Below, piece by piece: positions 1 through 12,040 of a stretch of 64,000 nucleotides of DNA. The notes below the pieces were generated by a model. That model was not told the DNA's origin. It was given only the letters and a program-made list of their open reading frames with translations, and searched no databases. The stretch is from Rotaria socialis (taxonomy: Eukaryota; Rotifera; Eurotatoria; Philodinida; Philodinidae). The translations under genes and the position numbers were made by a program. The first letter of the stretch is position 1. The number at the start of each line of letters is the position of its first letter. The DNA lies in the NCBI GenBank assembly GCA_905331475.1, contig CAJNYU010002756.1, forward strand, positions 9,131 through 73,130, in the 5' to 3' direction.

Positions 1-34
1 TATACTATACTAGAGAGAGAGAGGAAGAAAAGAT

Positions 35-769
35 CAAAGGGGAACAAACTGATTTTCAGTCATAGAAATCACTAGAAATCATCATACATTAAACATGTGA
101 ATAACGATTCAGTTGATAAAAATTACAAGAAACAAATGTAAATTAAATTTAAATCACAGAAATTCTCGAACTGTATAGTGAAAAGAAAATATTCATTTCT
201 ATTGATTACTGATTATTTTTACTAATTTCCTTGTTTTTTCAGAATGTACAATGTTTTCAGTGACCGATGTTGATTTCTCATCACTTTTCAACATTTCTGA
301 ACGTTTCCAATGATTTCTGCTAGTTTTCAATGATCATATGAGCCAGTCCACGTAAGCCACGACCGATCACCATGGAGAGGTACTCGATGAAGTAGTTCCT
401 AGATTTGCGCAAAATTTATTCCATCTTGTAGAGTATGTTGTTTTAGGCCTCGAACCAAATTTTTAGCCTTATTAGAGAACTTCCTGTCGAGATATTAGGA
501 TCTTTCGAACGAATTTTTACCGTTTTTTAACGACTTTTATATGCAAACAATAGAAAAATCACCTTCCAAATTGGTTTTCTCTCAAGATATGAGTGGGATG
601 GTGCTCAAATAACTTTTCAAGCACTACGAAGCTGAGGTTCACCCAAGGGTGTAGTCAAAAGCTTGGGATCTCTGATTGAACAAAATCGGGTGTGGCTTAT
701 GCGGACTGGCTCATATAAAAACTGATATCCAGTCATAGAAATCACTAGAAACCAGTTTGTTCCCCCTTG
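35..769. mobile_element. Non-autonomous hAT-like DNA transposon (MITE), interrupted by a second element
   Basis: The ends are inverted copies of about 22 bases: CAAAGGGGAACAAACTGATT on the left, and the reverse complement CAAGGGGGAACAAACTGGTT on the right. The flanks repeat eight bases with one mismatch (gaaaagat at 27-34, taaaagat at 770-777), which fits the 8-bp target duplication of hAT elements. A subterminal block (agtcatagaaatcactagaaa) occurs near both ends in direct orientation. No transposase ORF is present. The family assignment rests on the target-site length and terminal inverted repeats only. Confidence 0.7.
339..713. mobile_element. Nested MITE with TA target duplication, inserted in the 35-769 element
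   Basis: Terminal inverted repeats of 22 bases begin TGAGCCAGTCC and differ at two positions between the ends. A TA dinucleotide flanks each side (337-338 and 714-715), the hallmark of Tc1/mariner-type insertion. The 375-bp interior has no coding capacity. It lies wholly inside the 35-769 element, so it inserted later. Confidence 0.7.
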
Positions 770-927
770 TAAAAGATACACATAAAGATTACGTCACTGC
801 GATATGTTTATTGGCCCCTCTATGATTTATAAATGGAGATCAGGCAGTTTCTATAACCACCTATTAAATCTAGTCGTTCATGAGTGACGTACTTCTTGGC
901 ACAGCTATTTTATCGGCTATTATTACG

Positions 928-1175
928 TGAGTAGCTGCCTGATTCGACTTCGAATATAAACGGTAAAAACGAAAAGAGCTAACCATAACCATATAGCTAG
1001 CGATAGTTTTAGTTTTACTTATATACGTATATACAGCTACATAGGCTCCCATGTAAGTAAAAATAGATTTATATTTAGTTTTAGTTTTATATTTAGTTTA
1101 AGATGGAGTGAACGTAGGTTGAGGAGGACTAAGGGCTAACTGTCGGTGTGGGTGAAGGGTATATATGTAATTATT
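928..1175 (+). repeat. Diverged third copy of a dispersed repeat family
   Basis: The stretch starts gagtagctgcctgattcga and continues into tcgaatataaa and tttagttttagttt. It matches the first part of the copies at 44589-44800 and 54288-54485. Its far end (1140-1175) carries the cacccacaccg/gtgtgggtg motif in the opposite sense, so this copy looks rearranged or folded back. No coding capacity was recognised. Confidence 0.5.
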
Positions 1176-1742
1176 TTTTTCAAGTCCTCACCCATATGAT
1201 TAAACAACGCTTTCGAAAGTTTTCTAGAAATTGAAAATCCAAGCCTATTCAAGAAATATCCTCTATTGTTGTGATAAAAATAACTTCGTTCAAAAGTATA
1301 AATCAATACTTCTTTGAACATGTCATCTTGAATATAAAATGTTTCAGATCGATAATTGTATGAATAACATCGGATATACGGTGGTACCGTACTGCTGATG
1401 CACTTTTCAAAGTCAGAGATACAGTCTAAGAAGTAAAATTTTAATATTTTCGACAAAATGTCTTATGCAGTCAGAATACCATAATGATAAACGTGTCGCA
1501 ATCTGTATTGCACAGTAATCATTTTGAATTTGTAATTCTCACTATGGATTTCATAACTCATAGGCTACAACGTTTTCTGATAATTCGAATTCATTAATGA
1601 TTGAATAGATAGCAAGAAAAAACTACTTCTGACAGGTTTTTACGCACTGAGGGAATATCTAGATTATAAATTGAATTAGGTGTCTGGTGAATGCAAAAGT
1701 CGTGCCTCATCAGCGCAACAATGTGTCAAGTGTTATAAGATT
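1176..1742. other. Intergenic; one unsupported minus-strand ORF
   Basis: Downstream of the pentapeptide gene. A minus-strand frame of 106 codons (1136-1456) opens at a TTG and matches nothing I know. It could be a decayed exon. No other structure is visible. Confidence 0.3.
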
Positions 1743-3706
1743 CTAAACTCTTTGCAGACAATATCTGGGACAGTACTTACCTTGCCTTAATTCCAAATAT
1801 GTTCCATAGATTATGTAAAGCTTGATGTCATCACACCAGTAATTATTCATATTGCTATGACTTGCAGTAGCATTGAATTTGATAAACACTTCAAGTTCCC
1901 ATATATCATTGTGTAAAAGCAAATTGATTTGCTCTTCATTCGAGCCTGTAAGTACAACATATATCAAATTCATTAGTAGCATATTGAAACTTACTTAAAG
2001 TTTCTTTGGAAGATACTGAATTATTCTTTTGTAATCCTTTTAAGTCTATCAATACACCGGTGCTCATTTTTGCACTTAGTACGGCTTCAGAATGTGTCCA
2101 AAAATTGGAATCCCACTTATCTGATAAACTCACACGTTGGTACATAGTAGCTCCAATAGAGAGTGATTGTAACGTGAACTGGCAGTTCGAACTACTCTTG
2201 TTAGATATAACTGTAGTGATATTACCATTGCTCAGTGTCCAACCACTAATATGAGAAATATTACAGTCAGCTTGACCATCTTTGACCAAGTTCTCATCAT
2301 GAGCAGATGTTTCATTTGGTAGTATAGCATCTTGAATAGAGAGAGTATTATTCAATTCACTCTTTGCCATATTGGCATAAGTGAAATTAGTCTTGTACAG
2401 GTTAGCACGAGAAAAATTAACTTGATTTAAATTAGCTTTGTAAAATACAGCATGCTTAAGATTTGAATGCCAAAAGTCACAATCAGATAGAGAAGTATAA
2501 TTGAATATAGATGCAACACCACTTGATTGGTGAAAATTCGTATTAAATACTTTGGCACCAGTGACATTGGCTACAACTAAAGAGTACTCAAAATCATGGC
2601 TTCAGAAAAAACAGTTATACTAACAAAATATTACTTAGGTTAGTGGATGCAAAGTTGAGATTCGTGAGCTGAGCGTTTGAAAAGTCGGGATTGTACAGCT
2701 CAGCCAATGAAAAATCAACACCCTTGAGGGTCGCAGATGGAAACTTGGGATTAAAGAGCAGCGTGTGTGAAAAATTGACATTCTCAAGTGAAGCGGATGA
2801 AAAATCAGCATTATAGACCACAGAGAATGAAAAATCGGCATGGGCGAGGGTGCTATGTTTAAAGTCGACATCACGAATATTTTTACATGAAAAATTCACG
2901 TTTTTAAATGTTGCTTCAGCGAAAATGGTACTAGAAAAAGAAGTGGAAGTAAAGCTAGTATTATAGAATTCAGCAAATGAAAAATCGGCATCATGGATTT
3001 CTGCTAATGAAAAATTAGTCGTATCGAACTTAGTACGAGAAAAATTAATATTTGACATTTTAATGCCAATAAATGTGGCTTTTAATAGAAAGATGCCTCT
3101 CAATGAAAGTTGATCTAATTGTTTTTCATTTACTGCTGCATCACGAAAATCGATCTTAAGAAGTTTTGCTGTTGAAAGATCGAGCGAAGGATTTTCTGGT
3201 GTATCAGTGAGCTGTTTCGCTTCGTAAAGAAATCTGATAATTTGAACATTGCGTTGTGGGTCTAGTTGACGAAAGATATTCAGGGTCTCAATTCGAGCAA
3301 GCGTAGCTGTGACTTGACTTGACATTATTGATCCATTGCTCTCTTTTAACAATTTACCCATTTGCTGAATATAAGCGTCGAAACGGCCGTTTTCATATCT
3401 TTGTTTATCTAGATCCTTTTCTTGTTTACGCAGTAGTTCCGCTTCTTGTTTGTCTTGTTCACGTTGAAGTCGAGATGCATTTCGATCTTCGGCGCGTTGT
3501 AATTCAGCTGCGTCTCGATCTTCAATTCGTTGTCGCTGAGCTGCACTCTGCTGTTGAAAAGTGATCACAATAGTAAAAACGCCTAATGAGAGCGGTAGCA
3601 GTAAAGAGGACATAAATTCGAGGCACCCTCTGCATTTCGCATGCTTTTTGTCACGAGTTGCAAGGGTAGGTCTACGCGTTCGTATATTTTCTTCTGAAGA
3701 AGTCAT
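1743..3706 (-). CDS. Membrane-anchored pentapeptide-repeat protein with coiled coil
   Basis: Three exons: 3706-2635, 2576-1995 and 1945-1743; together 618 residues. Residues 1-30 are basic, about 31-50 form one hydrophobic segment (probable transmembrane helix), and 55-105 are a charged Gln/Glu/Arg coiled coil. From about 185 to 430 the protein is built of five-residue repeats of the A-D/N-F/L-x-x type (for example DADFSFAEFYNTSF), which fold as a right-handed quadrilateral beta-helix. The last 150 residues are Ser/Asn/Trp-rich and look like a secreted beta-sandwich, but I cannot name the fold. Proteins of this layout are, to my knowledge, abundant in bdelloid genomes, and their role is unknown. 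The start is the first ATG of the open frame. The exact 3' end could shift if the GT at the last codons is used as a splice donor. Confidence 0.8.
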
Positions 3707-4308
3707 TCTCGCTTCCTAGTTTGATTTGGTGCAATAAACTGACAAATGATTAATATCGGCTACAGGTGACGTTGAATTTATTTATTGTTGACAATTTCAG
3801 ATAGGCAAAGTGTGTTTGTAGCCGTATGAGATAGTATGATCTTAAATTCATAAGAAGCATGCTCTAATGCTGTTTGATTTACCAATAGTATCCGTTCGTG
3901 TTTCGATAAATTGAATGTAATCAACTAATACACATTTATTTCCCCTATGTTTGCCACATGTCAGTGTTATTTAACATGAAAGATCCCGAGAAAAACAGAT
4001 CGTGTTTCCAATTTTCGTTCATCTTGTAGCAGATGCTTTTGGTATTCCTTGTAGTTTTACATATGTGTTTGATAATTTCGAAGTGTCTATCAGCACACTA
4101 TCTATTGTCTCCTCATTTCATAGAACAAGTAGAACTTGTTTTTGACTCGTCTCATATCTCAGTACATCATCTTTTTCGAAAAATTCATTTTCCAACCGGC
4201 GCTCTCTAAACTTTGAAGTGATCCATTTTGGGACACGCTCTAATATTTAATGACACTTCATTGATATCAAAACTATCTATATATGCAGATATAATTCTTT
4301 AAGAGACA
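3707..4308. other. Intergenic, nothing recognised
   Basis: AT-rich sequence upstream of the pentapeptide gene. I see no ORF of note, no tRNA and no repeat. It should contain that gene's promoter. Confidence 0.4.
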
Positions 4309-4750
4309 TTGCACGCCACCCACGCACTCTAAATAAAACAGTTATCTTAGAAACTGCTGAAGCCCTCTCGGAAACCCTTTCGAACCCATGAGCGTATCCG
4401 AAAACGTTTTCGGACTCCTGTTAAGTTTCAAGAAGCATCTTCAGAGTTTCTGAATTCTCGGAAACCTTTCAGCTTTCAAAGTTTAGGTCTGGAAAACCTC
4501 AACCGTATTCTCAGAAACCTTGATGCTTTTTTAAAAGTCATTTTGGTTTAAAAGCCCTCTCGAAAATTTCGAGGAGTTTCCGAATCTTCAGAAGACCCTT
4601 ACGTTTCCGAGAAAATACTTGTGAAAACCATCCTTGTTAGCTCTAATATGTATAGAATGAAAAGGATATATAAGGAATGAAAGACAGATATATTAAGAGC
4701 AAAAGAGACAGGCAGTGTCACTGATATTATGTGACAGAACGAAGAAAAAG

Positions 4751-4823
4751 TGAACTTCATGGGACTCGAACTCACACCTTCCGCTATCCGGACAGATGTC
4801 CTAACCAGTTAGACTAGAAGAAC
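4751..4823 (-). pseudogene. tRNA-like sequence (tRNA pseudogene or tRNA-derived SINE head)
   Basis: On the minus strand a D-arm-like block (tagtctaactggttaggac), an anticodon-arm-like hairpin and a T-arm (gagttcgagtccc) occur with normal tRNA spacing over 72 bases. The acceptor stem has two mismatches, the base before the anticodon is C instead of U, and the anticodon would read GGA without the long variable arm of tRNA-Ser. It is therefore probably not functional. The A and B box promoter elements are intact enough for Pol III. Confidence 0.5.
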
Positions 4824-6510
4824 ATTTTAATCTTCTTTTTAATGACCATATTCCCGTCGTTATTTTAGAGGTTTAGGAATTGTTCGACATGCATGATATG
4901 AATCTTAGTCACTTTATGTGCAGTTGTTGTATAAAACCATTAGGGATCTGAGATTTCAAAACATACGTAGATCCAGATAGCAGATCAACTCCTTTTTGAA
5001 TCATCCCGTATCTAAAAACTTGAATGGCTTATGATAAACTCTATTGGGAGCATTGAAATGTTTGACTTAATAGTCAGGTTATTAAATGAATGTTGTCTTT
5101 TTCCTTCTTCATTCATTTTTGTTTTGTCAAAGTACATGAATTGTCATCATTATCAACAGATTACAACGGAATATAATGCAAGTTTAGGATGTTTGATCAT
5201 TGCTTTAAATGATTTATACAAAAGAGTGATAGGAGAGGAACGATAAAAAACACGGTCGGCATTTATTCTTTCATATCGTAGGGTGTAGTTCTCACAGTGA
5301 TCAGATAAAAGGTTCGAAAGCAAATCCAAACGCTAAAACTACACTTCAACTGGTAACAAAACTAAAGGTCCCAATAGTACAAATGGCATCAGCATGATGC
5401 CTTTGAAAGTAATAAGGAAATCAAAAGTTAGACTACCTTAAAGACTTCGACTTCAATACACAAAAGATTTCACCACTATTAAACTCCCTTTGACTTCATG
5501 ACTTGGAGTTCCCCCTAATATGTCTTAATAACATTCACTAACTCCATCGTAATGTCATTACCTGACATGGCGACTTAAAAGGTTTAAATAATTTCATGAC
5601 ACTGATTTTGAAAGATGCCAAGACTACAATACACATTACGGACTTTACGACTCTTGATGAAAAACATAAAGACTCGACGAGTAAGACTGACTCTAAGGTT
5701 ACGATTTTCAAATACAGGAAAGTATAATAGCTAAGATTTACTTTTTCACTCACTACACCAAAGAGCGGCATGGAGACTACACCAGTAAGACTGACAACCA
5801 GGCGCTGATTATAAGAGACAGGTAGACTACAAAAATTAGACTAAATTAAAGATATTCTATTTAGAAGACATTAAAATTCTACCGCTTTCCTCACTTAATG
5901 GTCGGGGATTTAAAAACGAAAACGCTTAAGGGATGTCATAAATTGCATGACCCTGTCTCTCAAAAGATTCAGCACTTTGACTGGCACCATGTCTGCATCC
6001 TTGGCAGATGATTAGACATGAGGACTTCAGTTGACAATATGACTCTGGAACTAACAGTTATATACTCTTGGGGGCCTTCAATAGTTTGCAACTGATATCT
6101 TTAATAGATATAGATAAGGAAGAAGCTCAACCCAACAGAATGAGTTAACGTCAAGGAAATTGTCTTCTCTGCTACACTACGTACAAATGTTCACTAATAA
6201 GAAACTGAAATCAACATAAATAAATAATATTATAGGATTAAAATCAGGGGACAACTATAGATTGAAGTATTAGAATGGGATTGGGGTATATTTAAGGGAT
6301 ATTCTAAGATGTTAGCTCAAGACACCATTATGAAAGGATAGATATAGAACAAGGGCATATATTAATAGAATAGATTAAGATCATAAAATAAGCGCTTACA
6401 ATAATAAGTTAGAATAACAAGATAGAAAAAGAATAAGGGCATAAAAAAAAGGGATAGATAGATTAAGGGGTTAAAATAAGGCCATATGATTAGAGAATCG
6501 ATATATATAT

Positions 6511-6615
6511 ATTAAGGGAATAGATTAAGGGATTAGAAGATCGATATACATTAAGGGAATAGATTAAGGGATTAGAAGATCGATATACATTAAGGGAATA
6601 GATTAAGGGATTAGA
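6511..6615. repeat. 39-bp tandem repeat, about 2.7 copies
   Basis: Two perfect units (6511-6549, 6550-6588) and a partial third. Each contains TTAAGGG twice. The preceding 250 bases carry looser versions of the same gattaaggga word, so the array is the best-preserved part of a longer degenerate satellite. Confidence 0.85.
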
Positions 6616-6880
6616 TTAAGATTTTAAAATGAGATGATAAATACACTTTCGGGATTTGAATGAGTTGATGGAATATGGAGTTAGAATACGACGTCAGATA
6701 TAGATTCATGAATCATCTGAGGGTAGTAGCCGGTAGACTATCCAAGGTTTTTGAACTCTCGGAAGCCTCTTCTGCGTTTTCGGGATCAGGTTTTTTTACT
6801 ACTTTTAAGGGTTTCCGAGCTCTTAAAACATTTTCCCAGAAAATAGATTCTTTTTTAGAGTGCGGCCACCATTGCTCAAT

Positions 6881-9800
6881 ATATCCCACGAATTTGGCTG
6901 ATATTTTTACAGTAGATACCTACATTCGAGCTAGGAATAAGCCTACATTTTCAGCTCAAACGGATGAATTGTTCTCGAGATATAAGACTTGAAAGTATCG
7001 GTGCTCAATCAAAATTAGAGATCTTTTATCGCAATACTTTTCAGTATCCTTGGTAATAACAGTTATCATTGAGATTGTTTCACCAAAGATACTATCGACT
7101 ACGGGCTATCTTGTGATAGTAATGAAAAATTTTCATCCTCAGATAAATTTTGATCGGTATCATACACGATTTTCAGAAAGCATGCTCCTGTATTTTGAGC
7201 AAGTTAGTCAGATCAGTGAGATATAATTTCTTGAGAATAGCCTCATTTGAAAGAGCATATCAAACTGCTTCGAACAATGCTCTCAAAATTTTGGCAGATT
7301 AAATTTTAGTCTAGAAAAAGTTTTAACATTTTCATCAAAGATTTGCACCTGTAGAAAAATTTGACCTATCCGATATTTTTATTGTTTCATCTCTACCAGC
7401 TGGTGTTTTCGGGAAACTAACTACATATTTTTTATAGTGCTTAAAATTCTATCACAATGAAGATGTATTTCTTCGCAAATTCTTCCTAATAGAATCTTTC
7501 TATTCATTTTTTTCAATTTCTCATCCGTAGTCGAATAGAAAACACAAATTATCTCAAAATTAAGCGCATAGCGTCAGAGAGCGTGAAACTCTCTATCATT
7601 TTAGATACTAGAATTTGATATTGGTAAATCTATCAAAAAAGGCAATAAATAAGTTAAAATGTTCATAAATGATTATTGTTTTGAAACTTTGCGAAAGTGC
7701 TGCTATTTCTAGAGCCTGATCATCCTCTTCATCTTGACCTAGTCATATGATCAGTTTATTTGTATTGCTACTGTTACAACTCTTCTCGACTTCGATTTCA
7801 TAGGAATCCGCTGCATAAAAGCGTTCAATTGTTAACCTGCTGATTTTTTAAGTTCTATTCCTGAATACATTTTTAAGCGATGTATTGCAAAAAAGACGAT
7901 CGCCGTATGAAAATTCTTCATGATGTCGAATCTGCTTAAATTGTGCAACACGATTGTATGATGATGAGTTTCTTTTTTCTTCTTAACTATGTTGGAAGAA
8001 TCATTGTGATATAATTATATATGAGCAATGACTATACTACCTCTACATCCTATACCAAATGTATATCTATGCAAGCAACTTACAAGATTCATTGACAATG
8101 AAAATAAATGGTAAGAAAACTTGAATTTTATTATGTCTTCTCTAGGCAAATGAAAGCGCGGCAATCTTGTTTATTTTTTAGAAAAGTTTTCCCAATATCG
8201 ATAAAACTTCATTGAGAAATTTCATACGATCTTTAGTTTAATCTGAGAATAACACCAATTTGTACTAAATAAGACACCATACTACTGTTTAACTTAACTA
8301 AATACGCAACATTCGGGAACAAATTTTCAAAGCTGAAAGAAATATTACGCAAAGGGTTCGGTTGAAGATAAGTTTTATACCTATTTGAGATATAAAAGAG
8401 CTACAAGAAGACTTCATCGTAAAAATAAAATAAGTTGCTAATTGAAAGCTTGTTCTACGAAGTAAATGATATATTCAAAAATCTGAAACCAAAGGTTTCT
8501 TTAACATCAATAAAAAGTGAAATATATATTATTGTATGTTCGCTTCAACAGACAAAGCAAAGCACAACGAAAATTTAGTGAGCATAATCTTCGAGTAATT
8601 CCAGCTCCGGCTCACTCTCTGATTTGTGTTAGACAGAGAATTTCTTTCTCTAGTGAATAGAAATACATCCAAGGATAGGGCGGGATCGCCGGGACAGAAA
8701 ATGTATTGTTTTAAAAAAAATGCTCACTTTCCTCCTATGAAACCGCAACGGGAAAAACTATATTCAACCAGAATTCTTTTTGAGACCTATGCTGGATCTG
8801 AAACTGTTTGTATTCGATCTAGAATTTTATTCTCTACCGCAAAGTACTAGTTATTATGAGGTTCAACGGACAAAAACTATGGGTTGGGTGTACATCACAG
8901 TGTGAGTGTGATGAGATGTGCCGTCACATTAGATTATCTGCAATATTTTCCGAACTAATTTCAACGTTTGGGAAATTGCTTTTTCATTCCGAACATGCCG
9001 CATTCTCACCCACACTTACACCTAGATATATACCGAATCTATATTGTTTGTCCGCTGGCCATCATCAAATATAGCACCATGCGATACACAATGAAATTCT
9101 GCATATGATGAAACAGTTTCAGGTTTAGTACAGGTCTCAAGCCGAATTCAGGGTGAAAATGTTTTTTAGGCATTATGTGTTCAAAGCGGGAAAGTGACTA
9201 TTTCTTGAATAAGCCCTATTTTCTAACCGATAATAGTGCCATCGAATTTATTCCCATTCGCTAGACGAAAAAAATCTCGAAATATCACAACCCGTTATAG
9301 GTCCACCATAGACCATAGCGAGAACCGGGACTGGAGATACTCGGATATCGTGCTATTTTTACTGACCTTCAAACACAAAAGAAGAGCATTCAGCGTTTTT
9401 GATAAAAACAAGTCACTTCAAGATAGATATTTCTCAATACTGCGCGCGACGGTTATATAGCAGTTTTTTTAACATGCTTCTCGTGTATCTATTTCAGCCT
9501 GTCGTACCGCATCTATCGCTTATGCTTTAATATGTTTGTGAAGAAATCGATACTCTTTGTGAAGAAAACTGTTTATGTTTTTTGCATCCCTCTATCAACG
9601 CATTAGCCTTCGCTAGCCCATATCAATAACTTCGGGCTTCAGAAACGACAGGAGCCTGAAGAAAGCAGCGAATTTTTCGGATACTTCCGGTGATATCAAA
9701 CGACTTTTCCACCGAAAAACTTTCCGGAAGGTGGAAGCAGTATTTCGGGTGGAAATCACCGTACGGTAACTGGACTATTTCGTAGTATTCTCGTGACCGT

Positions 9801-10649
9801 AGCCGTTGAGAAAAGCTCCAGGAACCGACCCGTCATCATCAGGATTACACACGAGGTACTCGGCGCAATTAACTGAATCTGACCGATTTCAACTAAGAAA
9901 ATTCTGAAAGTTTCAAACCTCATGAGATCGTGTGAAAACTTCCCGACACCGCCACATCTCCTAATCCTGGATAGTCGCACACCCAACAAAATAAATTAAT
10001 CGCCAACCTCTATAATTCTACTGACCTCATACACTGGTTCACAATGATTCACTATACCAGAGCATGCATGAAAAGATTCCAAGGTCAGTACCTTCAATAT
10101 GAGATATTTCGACGCTCTACTCTTTGTATTTGACTCTGAGGGCGTAGATGGCTGCAACTTGCTAGAAAACCAAATAGTGACCGAGAAAAAAGTGATTCCA
10201 CTAGTCGCAATGCTTGTAGAAATTGATATAAATAAGGAAAAGACTCAAATTCATTGAAACCGTTTATCGTGTTACATGAGGAATTACAACCGAGTCAGCT
10301 TCATGATTTTGTCAAGACTGCGTCGCTTTCCATGAAGATTTTGTTTTTATTGTATATATACTTATATATTATAGTAAAACTTGAACTAAATTAGTTGCTT
10401 TAAAGATGAAACTAATCATAATGCTGTCTTTCATTTTCTTGAATCAACATTTATTTTATTTCTCAGCGAATAAGAAGAAGAATCGGGTGACACCTTTTCA
10501 AATAATCAGTAAGTTGAAAATTCAGAAACTAATGTGAGGGTGTCGCCTAACTGCAACGAAATAGTTCTTTCAAGATGTTAATCCTGCTTTCATGACATTA
10601 AGAGGGTTACTAAAAATCTTGTATAAATAAAAGTTTTTTCAATTGTCAA
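6881..10649. other. 3.8-kb stretch with no recognisable gene
   Basis: Stops occur frequently in all frames. The few short ORFs (for example 8626-8850, 8856-9074, 9236-9460) lack known motifs and mostly start at non-ATG codons. The segment 9600-9990 is visibly richer in G and C than its surroundings, which suggests a decayed mobile element or old coding sequence, but I cannot identify one. Confidence 0.35.
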
Positions 10650-11911
10650 TCATTGATCATTCAAACCACTGGATGGCATAATATATTTCTTTTCTTGTGT
10701 TTGATTTGCGTCAATGGAAATAATTGAACATTCATTGCTAGATGTTTGTTCCATTAATTCATCATCTGTAAATAAATTTAATTATTAAAAGAAATAATCT
10801 ATTTTGTTTTCAATATTTTATTTACCAGGCTTGCTATCAAACATATTCGTTTGTAAAAGTTTTTCTATTGTCATTGCATTCGTATCATTACTATCTATTA
10901 GAATCATGATTATATGAAATTCTAGAAAACTAGTCTTACCAAATGTAGAGATCCGACCACTAGCAGTGGCACTCGATTTCACTCGTTTATTCGAAACTAT
11001 AAATAGAATGATAGAAAGCGTTGAAAATATTGGCTCTTATCACAAACCGTAATATTTCTCGGGTAACTCAAACAATATTTGTTTTTGATTGTCTTGACCA
11101 AATGCAATAGTATCACATTCTAAAGAGTAATGAAATAATTAATGGAAGATTTTTGCATCTTTTGTTTTACCATCTGCTTTACGTTTTACAGACACATCTT
11201 GAACAACTGAACTCGATATTTTTTGAAACTCTTGTGAATCAATACCATTCATTTCAGATGATACTTCCTCGACAACAACAGGTGTCAAAATATCTAAATT
11301 TATATTATTCTCGTCTACGTAAAGAGAAAAGAAACATAGTTATTTTGTTATTATTTAATTCGTAAATATGAATTACATTCAAATTCTTCTTGAATAAAAT
11401 TCTTCAGTAACTCTTTGACTGTCGTGTTATTACGTTCGAAGACAGTTTCTTCATCACTGATGTTTTCTGTATTAATCACATACAATGGATCATAATGTTT
11501 TCCATCGTATAATATGCAAACATATGTTGTTGCTAATGGATTCTTTTCACCATAGAAAATAGGCCATATAGATATATCTCCCTGAGATTTTGTCACATAA
11601 ATTAAACAAATTACTATTTCAAAGATCTCAGACAATGCTAGAAGTTCAGGAGGTCCACCCCATAGTATTCCTTTCTCAATAGCCAAACAATATTCATTAA
11701 TGGTTCTATATTCAGTACCACTACGCACAGCTTCAATACGCAGTTCTCGATTGTTACGAATCCAATCGGCTATAAGCATGCGTAAACCTTCATTACGTGC
11801 ACAGCTAATCTTTTGCTTAAATACTTTTAGAGCCGACCAGTATAAGCATTTACCATCACGGAGTGCTTTTCCACGAACGAATTTGTGTGTTTTTACGGAT
11901 ATGCGGCCCAT
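10650..11911 (-). CDS. OTU-family cysteine protease (deubiquitinase-like)
   Basis: Six exons: 11911-11377, 11314-11171, 11119-11048, 10996-10940, 10894-10826 and 10765-10650; 330 residues. The N-terminal 170 residues are an OTU domain. The catalytic-cysteine motif is DGKCLYWSAL (family consensus DGNCLFRA), the WGG-pELlALSeif helix is present, and the catalytic histidine lies in GKHYDPL. OTU enzymes cleave ubiquitin chains in the cytosol or nucleus. The Lys for Asn next to the cysteine, and Tyr-Trp for Phe-Arg after it, are unusual but leave Asp, Cys and His in place. The C-terminal 150 residues, spread over five small exons, are Ser/Thr/Asn/Asp-rich and look disordered. The start is the first ATG; no acceptor lies just upstream. 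Confidence 0.85.
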
Positions 11912-12040
11912 TTATACAAAAAGATTATAATTATATAACAGTCACTCTAGTTGCTACAACAAAAAAACAAGTGTAAAAACCATTCATTGGCCACTGTCAC
12001 ACCAATCGATTATCATAGTATGAATCAGAAAACTTACAGG

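Larger units (their letters stand above)
4309..6880. repeat. 2.5-kb structure bounded by diverged inverted repeats
   Basis: The left end (4318-4460) and the reverse complement of the right end (6870-6720) share ordered blocks: gcactctaaa, ctcggaaaccctt and ccgaaaacg, with similar spacing. The interior holds a tRNA-like sequence, degenerate gattaaggga-type repeats and a 39-bp tandem array, but no credible gene. It may be an old non-autonomous DNA transposon with long terminal inverted repeats, or a palindromic rearrangement. I could not define a target duplication. Confidence 0.4.

Noticed and set aside
6511-6615. TTAAGGG array as a true telomere tract
   Set aside because: The repeat unit is 39 bases, not a hexamer or heptamer, and it lies inside an inverted-repeat structure.
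9600-9990. GC-richer segment as a transferred gene
   Set aside because: No frame gives a recognisable protein; composition alone is insufficient.
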